Source: Schoenoplectus triqueter (taxonomy: Eukaryota > Streptophyta > Magnoliopsida > Poales > Cyperaceae). Taken from it: a stretch of 36,689 nucleotides of DNA. Where the stretch lies: assembly GCA_964058805.1 (NCBI GenBank), contig CAXKVV010000679.1, forward strand, positions 1 through 36,689, in the 5' to 3' direction. The position numbers and the translations under genes were made by a program. The notes below the pieces were generated by a model, which saw only the letters and a list, made by a program, of their open reading frames with translations, was not told the origin of the DNA and ran no database searches. Of the stretch, positions 1 to 9,474 are shown piece after piece. Position 1 is the stretch's first letter. Each line of letters starts with the position of its first letter.

Positions 1-90
1 CGTGTAATTACTGGAGAGGATTATAGCCATAAGTCTATACAATTATACAAAATGCCTCAAGTTGGTGATAACGCTTTTAAACTAGATTAG
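1..90 (+). CDS. possible C-terminal end of an unrecognised gene, cut by the window edge
   Basis: A frame is open from the first base to a TAG at 88-90 and would encode 29 residues ending in VGDNAFKLD. Local composition is less AT-rich than the sequence that follows, which turns non-coding directly after the stop. I do not recognise the peptide, and 29 codons can be open by chance, so this is only a candidate last exon. The sequence to the left of the window would decide it. Confidence 0.25.
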   Translation, partial: RVITGEDYSHKSIQLYKMPQVGDNAFKLD

Positions 91-2083
91 ATAACTTTCT
101 TTCAGTTTTATAAGCTATCCACTTAATGAGCCGTCTTATTAATTAGTTTTTAAGCCGAGCTAGCTTTCATTACAGATTATTCTCTCGGATATTTCTGCTT
201 ATAAGTGGTTGTATCCAGCAAAGATCCATAAGAATTTATGCTTAAAGATCGCAATCAAACAGCGAAACTTCCTGCTGAATTCACGAGCAAAATTACAATA
301 ATGCACGAATGTAATGTGGTACATCATATTTAAAAGGGGTAATAATAATATATATGGCATGCCTAAATTTTGACTTTGAACAAGTTAGCATCCAAAGGTT
401 TAAATTGGTAATCATATTATCGAACTATATAATTAATTTGGTAAAAATAACCTCGTAAATTGAATAATCAAATAATCAGGATATCCTCATCTGTTTATAT
501 TTTTATAATATCTATGATAATGTTTTTTTAGTTGTAAGAAGTAATTTCTTAAAATATAGCCGCTTAATAAAATACGCACAATATAAAGAATTGTTTGCAA
601 CTTCATATTCTTTTCTATTTGCATGCTGCCTTCATTTTTAGAAATGATACAATTTTGTAAATAATAGAAATTGATAAAAACTATTTTTTGTTACTTGAAA
701 ATATATTATGAAGCGTTAAATTTAATTTAAATTTCAAACTATTATAATTTATAAAAAAATAAAAATGATAAATATATGAAGGAAATTATGATTATTTCTT
801 AACTAAAATTCAATGTTAATTAAATAGGAATGTAGATTTCGAGGGGTTATTGTATAGCGCAGCTCATATAGGAGGAGGGTCGTTAATTGTCAAAATAAAA
901 AAGTCCGTTATTGACTTATTGGGACAGTTCATATAGAAGCATCAAGCATAAGGAGGGGGTTGTTGAAATTGTTACCTCGTTTTTTTATTTATTTATAATT
1001 CTTATTCCTCGATTGAGAATAAGGTGAATAGTGCGTTATGACAGTGATCGTGGGCGTTTGAATTTCAATCAGATGGCTCCTCTAAGTTCGCTGACGCTAG
1101 CTGATGATGCAGGTTTGGGTTATGTTTTACTTTAACAAGTCTTCAAACTTCCCATTTACCTATACAAGAAGCCGTGTCTTGCTGCTCTTTTGTAAAGCCC
1201 AAACTTAATGGATTCTGTTAAAGCTCTCTTAATTTAATCATGTGCTTTCTTCGTCATTTTTCTCATTTTCATATGGTTGGTATTAACGAAGATTGCACTA
1301 CATACGCTGCGGCACTTCACCTAACAGAACTAAATTAGTATGTCTTTTGAAAATAGAAAAGAAAAGAAATAAAATACTGTCAGCCCTTAAAAAATGTGTA
1401 ACTATGACGTCATTTATTTAATTTAATGATTTTCATAATATTTAATTTATTCGCATTTAGCTTGCGACAGTCATCATTATCGTCAACCGTGATAATTGTT
1501 TTACAAAAGAAGTGTAACATTTTGTTGTCAAATGAATACATCTGAATTTTATTATTTGAAATTGAATCTAGAATTTGTTAATTGTTTACATAAAATTTTG
1601 TACGTTTGTCTTTGGATTGTGACGGTGCATAGCACGTAGAATCTGAACTCGACCCATCTGATTACCATTTTCATGGTGGAACTAGGATTTTAATATAATA
1701 GATCAAGATATAAATTTGCATTATTAAAGTATTAAAATTTGATAAATTAGAAAGGGGTAATATACTATACGAAACAAAAATATATGACAAATATTAAACT
1801 TTCTTTATTAAAAAAATTAAAGAAATTGTATAGACCTTTTTTTGGAAATTTAATGTAGTCAGTTGACTCTATTAGAAACCCCTTAGCTCCTTCATCTCTG
1901 CATAAAAATAATACATTCAATTTTACATAAGTATATTAATATATATATATATATATAAAGATGATTTTAAAAATTATTTGACACTTTTAATAGAAAAGGT
2001 GATGTCCAATATGGATAGTCAATGATATCATCGAATGCTTGAAGAGAATATTAACACTTTGAAAGAAGGGAGAATGCCTTCAC
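91..2083. other. AT-rich non-coding stretch
   Basis: No ORF of useful length and no recognised gene. It holds a TGACGTCA palindrome (the bZIP/TGA-type core) near 1403 and a (TA)n microsatellite at about 1939-1957. If 1-90 is a real last exon, the first few hundred bases would include its 3' untranslated region. Confidence 0.5.
1939..1957. repeat. (TA)n microsatellite
   Basis: About nine and a half uninterrupted TA dinucleotides. Confidence 0.8.
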
Positions 2084-2888
2084 ACATTCTCAAATTTTTT
2101 ACTTATGATAAGTTGACCTTTAAAATTTTAATTTTGACAAACACTCCTAGAAACTCTCAAATTTGTGATAAACTGCCCCAGTAGTAAATTAACTATATAA
2201 TAATTTATTTTTAGTTGTACAATGACAAAATAACCTTTTATGTCTATAACATTATAGATATAATATTTATATTTTATGTACTTTTAATTAAAAAAATAAA
2301 ATATTTAAATAATTAGAGGAATCTAATTAAATATTAATAATATATATTTGCTACATCATTTTAGTCTATTTTTACATAAGTTATTTTTTTTATTATTATC
2401 ATAAAATAATGACATAAGTTATTTAGATTAATAAAATATTTGTTGTATGTAAATATGAAAAATTTGAACATACCATGTGGTTAATAATTAGTTTTCATTA
2501 ATTTAAAATTGATTTTAAAAATTAGAATATAAAAATAAAAAATATTATAAATTTTAATTTATTGAAATGCATATACAAAGTAGATTATATAAAATCAAAA
2601 CAGAAAATGAGGCTAAGATATATTATGTATTTTGAATGTTATTTATTTAGATTTTATATTTTCATAAATAGTTATTTTATTTTTTTAGTTATAAGTATGT
2701 GAAACATAAATATTTAATTTATAAATATATAAGGTTATTTTTATCATTTTATAACTAAAAATCAATTATTATATGATTAATTAACTGATGGGTGACGGTA
2801 TTTTATGGATTTGAGATTTCGAAAGAGTATTTGCCGATATTAGATGCTCGGGAACCGACTTGTCACAAGTGAAAAAAATTAAGGATGT
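2084..2888. mobile_element. long-inverted-repeat MITE-like element, AT-rich
   Basis: The left arm (about 2084-2180) and right arm (about 2790-2888) are imperfect inverted repeats. ACATTCTCAAATTTTTTACT on the left matches the reverse complement of the right end (ACATCCTTAATTTTTTTCAC). The match continues through the GATAAGTTG/GACAAGTCG and CAAACACTC/CAAATACTC blocks and further. About 600 bp of very AT-rich DNA without a coding frame lies between. Long TIRs and no ORF fit a non-autonomous DNA transposon. No convincing target-site duplication was found, so the superfamily is open. The arms resemble those of the element at 23266-24012. Confidence 0.55.
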
Positions 2889-3845
2889 TTAGAGACATTA
2901 CCATTTAAAAGAATTGAATATTGAATTCAAAAAGAGGGCTTACAATAAAAAAAAAATTATTTAGCCATTAACCAATTATGATATGAAAAAATCTATATTA
3001 AGTTTTGACTTTTTATAGATTTAACAAATTGGATTATGATAATTAAAGTTAAATATGTTTTGAAGGTCGTAAGTTCATTATTCGAATAAAAGGACCTAAG
3101 TATCGCCAGTTGGAAATTGAAATGGAAGTCTCCCGTACACGCATCTTCGTTCTATTGGGATGCAGTTTATATTCTTTACACTGATTCTGAAAATTAAAAT
3201 GACTTTAATGCCTTTAATTGTAAACTCTTTACTCAATTTATTTAACAATATGATGAAAATTGTTCGGGATCAAATTCAATTATTATAGTTATAAAGCATC
3301 ACTATATTTTAATAGTTATGGTTATATGTAGAATTTTATAGCTTTTTCCATATATTACTTTTTTCCAGAAAATTGGAGAAAGTAGAAGGAAGAAAGAACA
3401 TAACATCTCCAAACAGTTTTGTCCAAAACTAAGTATTACTTAAAAAGGGTTCTTGTCGATTTATGAGGTGATTAAACAAGTTCAATAGCCAAGGGAAGGA
3501 CTGAGAACTCATTTTGTCAGATTAAATTAAGTTAACATAATAAACATTATCCCGAGTGAGTTTCTTGAAGGAAACAGAGGAATAAGAAAAAGAGAAAATG
3601 AAAACACAGCAAAAAGATATAAAAAAAAAGGAAAATTAAGTTCTAGTATCAAAAGTTCAAAACCATCTTCTTTCTAGATAGATGGCTGCAATTTTGTAAG
3701 CTTAAAAGTGCAGGACTACTACATCTATCCTTTAAGTCAAAATTATTGAAAAGACTCTTGATTATGACGACACCAAGATTAGCCTCAAAAATCTTACATG
3801 AGATTATTAACATCACCATACTATTCTCGTTTAATTCCCTCTTTT
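2889..3845. other. non-coding, 3' flank of the SAUR-like gene
   Basis: AT-rich DNA with no supported gene. The segment next to 3845 is downstream of the minus-strand SAUR-like gene and would contain its 3' untranslated region. Short open frames here look random. Confidence 0.5.
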
Positions 3846-4148
3846 CTAACAGGTGTGCAAAGAGAAAGAGGGTTGGTAGTGATGAATTTTGCTGTGTGAT
3901 CCCTGCGACTCGTGCTCTATCGACCACCGTAGATGCAGAAAATCATCCACTGAGCATGGCAACTTAAGCGGGCCGGATGAATTATACCCGTAAACCTCGT
4001 GAGCTGATTCAAGCAGTCTATTGAAGCGGGGGTGATATAGGTACGATATTGGTATGACAAACCGTTTGAAGCCACCTTCCTCTCCTTCAAGCCCGACCCG
4101 CACAGCGAGGGAGCCTTTCTTGATTTTTGATCTCCTTTCATCCTCCAT
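3846..4148 (-). CDS. SAUR-like auxin-responsive protein (small auxin-up RNA family)
   Basis: An intronless frame of 100 residues. The SAUR core is clear: KGSLAVRVGLEGE at residues 11-23, the basic-hydrophobic FKRFVIPISYLYHPRFNRLL at 27-46, then a VYGY block and the LKLPCSVDDFLHL motif at 61-73 that closes the domain. SAUR proteins are small and mostly intronless. Characterised members inhibit PP2C.D phosphatases, activate plasma-membrane H+-ATPases and promote cell expansion; that role is inferred from the family. I chose the Met at 4148 because SAUR proteins usually begin shortly before the KG-LAV motif. An in-frame upstream ATG at 4205 would add 19 residues, but it lies close to the expected cap site. 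A TATA box lies upstream at 4241-4250. The tail after residue 78 is Ser/His-rich. Confidence 0.85.
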   Translation of the reverse strand: MEDERRSKIKKGSLAVRVGLEGEEGGFKRFVIPISYLYHPRFNRLLESAHEVYGYNSSGPLKLPCSVDDFLHLRWSIEHESQGSHSKIHHYQPSFSLHTC

Positions 4149-4240
4149 GAGTGAATTAATTGAGTGCTGGATGTGGTATTGAGGGGGAGGGAATATATTA
4201 GGCAAAGGTTGGCCTTGGACTTGGATTTGGGATGCTTATG

Positions 4241-4250
4241 TTTATATATA
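4241..4250 (-). promoter_or_regulatory. TATA box of the SAUR-like gene
   Basis: Read on the minus strand this is TATATATAAA. It places the expected transcription start near 4215, giving a leader of about 65 nt before the ATG at 4148 and about 10 nt before the alternative ATG at 4205. Confidence 0.6.
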
Positions 4251-4298
4251 GTGCAAAGAAAAGGAGGTGGTGAGAAAAGGAGCGATGGATCTTTAATT

Positions 4299-4324
4299 CG
4301 TGCGATTGTTACCACACATATGTG
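4299..4324 (-). promoter_or_regulatory. candidate hormone/light response sites upstream of the SAUR-like gene
   Basis: CGTGCG at 4299-4304 matches the BZR1-type brassinosteroid response core. CACATATGTG at 4315-4324 is a perfect palindrome around a CATATG E-box, a bHLH site type. Both lie 50-75 bp upstream of the TATA box. Motifs this short occur by chance; only position and palindromy favour function. Confidence 0.35.
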
Positions 4325-4910
4325 TACGTCCTTGATACGGAATGAGGCATCCCTGGTTTTCATTGTCCTTTTGCTTGGATTAAAAAAATATTATGTTCCA
4401 CTAATTGGTTAACTTCATCTCATTTCCATGAAGTGTTCAATTTTTCTTTGCTTGTAGCATACAATTAGAGTAAAATAAAAGATCCACTGATGGACGAGAA
4501 TATTGGAAATCAAAAAGCTTAAAAGCATCATATAAAACATTTGAAAGGGAAAGATGATGTGATAATAAATTGGAGTGTGTTAAGTAGCATATCTTTTTGC
4601 CAAATTAAAAAATATTTTCCAGTGATGCAATTTGTGATAATGAATAAATATGAGTGAGTTAAGTGCACCTTCTCGAAAAAAATAATAATAAATAAGTGTC
4701 ATACTGTATTTTGTTATATGTCTTATTTTTGTTTTAGAGAAAAATAAGATTCTTAACTCTTAAATTTCATTTTGTATTCATAAATATTTAAATCCATAAT
4801 CTCTTGAAGATCATCTTAATTAACTATCACTTAACCTATTAGACCATTTATCATTATACAATTTATCTTGATGGTTTAATTTTAGTTAAAAGGAAGCATA
4901 TTATGTGAGA
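4325..4910. other. upstream flank of the SAUR-like gene, non-coding
   Basis: AT-rich sequence with no supported gene, ending at the target-site duplication of the hAT-like element. Confidence 0.5.
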
Positions 4911-5343
4911 TTAGGGGTGTCAATGGGTCGGGTCGGGGTCGGGTTGGGTCATATTATTTTATTATTTTTCTTGATCCGACTCAAACCTGACTCGATTAAA
5001 TTCGGGTCAAAAAATCTTGACCTATACCCAATTCGACCCGATCAGGTCACGTGTCGACCCAACCCAATCTGTGCAAAATAATTAAATATTTATTAATTAT
5101 TTTTATATAATTTTAAGTAATTAAATATTAATTAATTTATAATTAATCTTAATTAGTATATAATTAGTGTAAATTTAAGCTTTAATTAGTACTAACTCAT
5201 AAAATTACTTCAAAAAACATAATTAATCAGGTCAGGTTCGGATTAAAAGAATCAAACTCATATCTAACCCATTTATTTTCAGGTCATGTCGGGTCGGCTC
5301 AGGTCGGGTTAACCCGTCGAGTCGGATCAATAATTGTCACCCA
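4911..5343. mobile_element. hAT-like non-autonomous element (GGGTCGGG type)
   Basis: The left end TTAGGGGTGTCAATGGGTC and the right end, reverse complemented (TGGGTGACAATTATTGATC), form imperfect terminal inverted repeats. The 9-bp string TATGTGAGA occurs immediately on both sides (4902-4910 and 5344-5352), consistent with an 8-bp hAT target duplication plus one chance base. Both ends carry degenerate GGGTCGGGTC-type subterminal repeats; the middle is AT-rich with no ORF. This fits a hAT MITE. Confidence 0.75.
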
Positions 5344-5763
5344 TATGTGAGACGCAAAATACGTAACGCAATAAGCATATATTATGTGACAACTTCTTAC
5401 GGTATTTCATTTTTAGAACTCTAAATTTATGAATGTAGTTCACCTCTAAATTTATGTTTGTAGTTCACCTCAAAAAATCCTTCATGCTTATGCTAGTGCT
5501 AAAAGTTAACATTGTTTCATGTGTTTCTCTTGACATTACTAAATCTTTCATGCTAACAATTGAGAAAAAAAAATCTTTTCTGACTATATACAGGCGTCTC
5601 TTACGTTGTTTTAAAATTATCGAACTTGCAAAAATAAAATTATTACCGGCAATATTGTCCGTTTCTGTGATATCGTTAACATTTCGGTGATATATCTCTT
5701 CATGTTTTCTTGGAGATGGTTAGCAGTGCCTCTGGGTTTAGCCTTCTTGGGTAGTTAGGTGGC
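5344..5763. other. non-coding flank with one short random-looking frame
   Basis: A 78-codon frame at 5454-5690 has Lys/Leu/Phe-rich content and no domain; I do not call it a gene. From about 5690 the composition becomes less AT-rich up to the hairpin element, possibly relic genic sequence. Confidence 0.4.
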
Positions 5764-5931
5764 GGATCCGGATCCACTGTCGCGCGTCACGGTGCGGCGC
5801 AGCACGTGGTCCGTTCGATCACTTTGAGATTCGTGCTAATATGTTAAGATTCGAGTTAGCACGAATCTTGAAGTGATCGAATGAACCACGTGCTGCACCG
5901 CACCGTGCCGCGCGACAGCAGATCTGGTTCC
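5764..5931. mobile_element. GC-rich hairpin MITE, Mutator-like by target duplication
   Basis: A 168-bp near-perfect inverted repeat. The outer ends GGATCCGGATCC and, from the other side, GGAACCAGATCT lead into shared CTGTCGCGCG, CACGGTGCGG, GCAGCACGTGGT, TTCGATCACTT and GATTCGTGCTAA blocks, leaving a loop of roughly 15-20 nt around 5840-5855. The 10-bp string GTTAGGTGGC flanks it directly on both sides (5754-5763 and 5932-5941). A 9-10 bp duplication is typical of Mutator-like elements. Its high GC content contrasts sharply with the surroundings. An 81-codon minus-strand frame across it is not a gene. Confidence 0.75.
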
Positions 5932-5941
5932 GTTAGGTGGC

Positions 5942-6318
5942 CGCTGGCCCAGAGAACAGAGATCTTGCGCCACCCCACTTTCCACCAAGAAGGTGCACAA
6001 AAGAAAGAATCCGCTAATTAAGTGGGGAATATATCGTTGCCCATAAGAGCCGGAGGTGAGTGAGACCAGTTTGGTCCACAACTATTGGGCCACTTTCGCT
6101 TTTGTGCCACGGTGATACATGTTCATCCAGTACATTTTTAGTTGGAAAAAATTAATAAAACTTGCCGTGTTGTAGACTGCGCTGACTCAGCGTCCATGCT
6201 TAGTTTTACTTACCTCCGTTAATTAATTTATCTATTTTTCTTTTGACAGAAGTGATATAATCAAGATCTTATCTCTTTGATAGAATAATAAATTAATTTT
6301 GAAAATGTGCACTGGATA
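5942..6318. other. non-coding, relatively GC-rich relic
   Basis: Up to about 6115 the sequence is less AT-rich than the background and continues the pre-insertion sequence left of the hairpin element, but no protein homology is visible. After that it is ordinary AT-rich DNA. Confidence 0.4.
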
Positions 6319-6695
6319 CAGGTGTGGATGTAGGATTTGGTCAGGGACAATTATCGAAACTTAATAGTTTATCGGGTTTGAATTTATTAACTAATCGGGT
6401 ACTAAATAAAAATTTTAATAATTTAATATATATTATTATCTAACAAAAATATATCAAAATAATATTCTTTTACATATTAAAAATAATAATAAAATAAAAT
6501 AATAAATAATTAAGTTGTTGACAGAAGTTTTTCACTATATAACTTCATATTTTGAAATTTTTATATAATTATTTCATTATGCCCTCATTTGCATGATATT
6601 AAATATTTTTTTCTCAATCAAAATAACACAAATAATCCAAGAAGAGATAAAAAAAAAAAGGACAGCTACCCTGGCTCCCTCTAGGTCTGCCCCTG
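6319..6695. mobile_element. hAT-like non-autonomous element (CAGGNG termini)
   Basis: It starts CAGGTGTGGATGTAGGATTT. The right end read on the other strand starts CAGGGGCAGACCTAGAGGGA, so the termini form imperfect inverted repeats with the CAGGG start common in plant hAT elements. The flanking octamers ACTGGATA (6311-6318) and ATTGAATA (6696-6703) match at six of eight positions, as expected for an aged 8-bp duplication. No ORF inside. Confidence 0.55.
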
Positions 6696-7218
6696 ATTGA
6701 ATACCGCTGGACCTATATTTTAGTTATTTTTGTCAAACTTTGTTTTCTGATCGAGAATGTAAGCTGTATTTTAATTAACATTTTATGATTGAAATTTTTT
6801 TAATTTTATATATCAACAATATTTTTATAAAAAGCCAACTTTCTTATAAAATACATGGATTGACAAAAAGATAATCATAAATATTTTTTCCTTTGTACAA
6901 CATATGACTTTAATATATCAACGATCGTAAGAGATTATTTAAAAAATGTTTTCTATTTAACACTTACTCAGTATGAAAGAGATAAATTTATTAGAATAGA
7001 AAACATCGCCAATAATTTTTGGTGTATATAAAAATTGATGTTACATTTTTTGGAACAAAATTTTTTGTTTACCACTTCGACAATATCAAATTATCATAAT
7101 TTTCTTTTTGAATGCTATTTTTTCTGAAGTTAAGGAAAGCTTAACAAGAAGAAAACCTTTTTATCTATGTGATATAACCAATACTAAACCAAAAATGCCA
7201 CATTTCTCTTGTGATAAT
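6696..7218. other. AT-rich non-coding stretch
   Basis: No gene, repeat unit or structural RNA seen. Confidence 0.5.
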
Positions 7219-8391
7219 TAGAGGTGGAAAAAACCTGATCCAATTTGCTCGACTCGTTCAGATCTGAATCCAATCCGACCTGATTTTTTTTAGAAAGTCA
7301 AACTAACCCGAACCTAACCCGACTCGGACTAGAACGATCTGAAATTCGAGATGACCCGAGATCAGACAACCTGAAACCCGACCTGAACCCGAACAGTCTA
7401 AAACCCAAGATGACCCGAGATCAGACAATTTGAAACACGATCCGAATGATCCGAAACCCGAGATAACCCGAGATTAGACAACTCAAAACACAATCCGACC
7501 CGACTCGTGCTATATATATAATTATTTTTTTTAAATTATACCATACAAATATTAAACTTCTCTTTATAAAATCAACTTGTATTTGACTGTTAGTTTATGT
7601 TGAGGGGGACCGGGTTAAACATGAGTTTCATAAACAATGATGGACAGTCAATTTATTTTGACACAAATTAATAAATATTTTTATCAAAATAACGCGTACA
7701 AATAATTGCACGTATAATTTTGGTCATTTAAATTAAGAAATTATCTACATGCGTATATATTCATAGTTTATACCGAAATAAAAAAGTTATATTTTGAATT
7801 AAAATAATAATATCTATTAATAAAAACTTGTATGCCGAAAATTAAAATTTCATAATGTCTATTAATCAGAATTATCATAAGTAATATGTCTTTAGTTTGT
7901 TAATAAAATGAATGAAGTATGTCGATCTGAAACTGATCTGATTAGACTCTAATTAATTAATCATATTTATTTTATTTAAAAAGTCAAATCAATAATCTAG
8001 ACCTAACATTGGTGAAAATAAATTTCTGATTTTTTTTAAAGTCTGACGATCCCAAATCCAACCTGACCCGAAATTTGACCCGACTTGAAATAAAACATCA
8101 CAAAAAAAGAATCAGACCCAACTCGAAACAAACCGAAATCCGAGACTATCTGATAATAGATGACCTAAAATTTAACCTGACCTGGACCCGAATGGTCCGA
8201 AATCTGAGTTGGCATGAGCTATTAAGAACTCAAAACCCGATCTGAAATAACCCGAAAAAATCTGATAATATTCGATTTGACACCTGACCCAACACAGATC
8301 GACCCGAATCTGATATATTTTTTTTTCAAACTTAACTAACCCAACCTGTTTGAATCCAAACTTGACCCAACCCGAATGATTACCACCTTTG
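7219..8391. mobile_element. larger hAT-like non-autonomous element with internal CCCGA repeats
   Basis: The left end TAGAGGTGGAAA and the right end, reverse complemented (AAAGGTGGTAA), form short terminal inverted repeats. The flanking sequences share TGATAAT (7212-7218 and 8393-8399), a near match to an 8-bp hAT duplication. The interior carries many degenerate GACCCGAA motifs on this strand, including units of roughly 55-70 bp built on CCCGAGATCAGACAA at about 7345-7490. No transposase is encoded; an 86-codon minus-strand frame is low-complexity translation of these repeats. Confidence 0.6.
7345..7490. repeat. degenerate tandem units inside the hAT-like element
   Basis: Three imperfect units of about 50-65 bp, each with GATGACCCGAGATCAGACAA or a close variant followed by a CTGAAACCCGA-type spacer. 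Confidence 0.6.
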
Positions 8392-8584
8392 TTGATAATC
8401 GAAGTGAACAACGAATAACACATTTTTCGCATTTGGTAAAGAAAGTTTGAAAGCCCAAAAATTCTATAAATATTTATTTTTTTGGACCATCAACAATATT
8501 TCAACATATCAGAAAAAAAAAAGACAATATTTCAACTTGTTTGCAAAAAAAAAATGTAAATAAACAAAATTTCTACATAGTTAC

Positions 8585-8598
8585 CACTACTAGAATAT
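8585..8598 (+). repeat. left terminal inverted repeat of the CACTA element
   Basis: CACTACTAGAATAT, identical to the right TIR in reverse complement over 14 bp; TAC target duplication at 8582-8584. Confidence 0.93.
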
Positions 8599-9474
8599 AG
8601 AGCATCAGCTAGGGTGAAAAAAAGGTCATTGTCTTGTGTATCTCCAAGTAACTGTCAAGTGTCATGGGCTTACTCTTGCCTCAATGCCCATGAGACTGAG
8701 CTGCACGCTACAGAACAATTATAGCATGGAGCCGATGCCATTGGTCAGTGACGTGCATAACATTCTCTAATTCACTTGGGCTGACCCATGCACAATATTC
8801 AACTCTTGAGGACCATATTCTGTCCAATGGCGTAGGTGATAAATATTTACTGCTGTGCACCTACCCAAGCTATGTATTATGGATGCTATTTTCTTTTCCA
8901 GCTGGCCATTTATTTATCATGTTCATTTTTATGGATTACAAGGGTATTTTGGCATGAATATTTCCCATGCTTATATATTCTTAGTTGCTAGGGTATTTGT
9001 GTGATTGAATTCATTATATTGCTATATAAATAACAGCATATTCCATCCATTTAATTCTTTAGAATCATATTTCATATATTTTCCATTCAACACAAAATAT
9101 ATCAATTTGATTCATTCATACATAATGTTTTTCATTCAACACAAAATAATATCCATTCATTCATACATAATATTTTTCATACATTTCACTTGGACCCAAA
9201 AAAATAGTGAGTACACGAGCTATATAGCCACAAGTCAGTAATTAAACATTTACAAAAAAATGTGGCATCTTAGCCTCCAACAGCAGTGCATCATCTAATA
9301 TTGTCTATGAGTTATAACAACTACAAAAGTTTCATACATTTAACTAGTGCAGTAAACAACTATAGATATGAAGTCATTAAAACACCATCCATGCTCATTG
9401 CTATTCAAAAAGTTAGAACAAAAAGCAGATATAACAGCTACTAACCTACTTCACCCTACTTCACCCCCTTGTTC
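8599..9474. other. left subterminal and non-coding part of the CACTA element
   Basis: It contains subterminal repeat motifs around 8640-8870. From about 9050 to 9190 there are repeated TTCATTCATACATAAT and CATTCAACACAAAAT units about 45-50 bp apart. Two short plus-strand frames (8748-8957 and 9005-9241) translate these repeats and are not genes. The 3' untranslated region of the leftward Tnp1-like gene falls here. Confidence 0.6.

Noticed and set aside
3917..4363. 148-codon minus-strand frame, longer than the SAUR frame
   Set aside because: It overlaps the SAUR-like gene in another frame; the SAUR motifs are only in the 3846-4148 frame.
5836..6081. 81-codon minus-strand frame
   Set aside because: It is half made of the hairpin MITE arm and shows no domain.
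7345..7490. CRISPR-like array
   Set aside because: Repeats are degenerate, spacers are similar to one another, and the context is a plant DNA transposon.
8172..8432. 86-codon minus-strand frame
   Set aside because: It translates degenerate CCCGA repeats of the hAT-like element and runs past its end.
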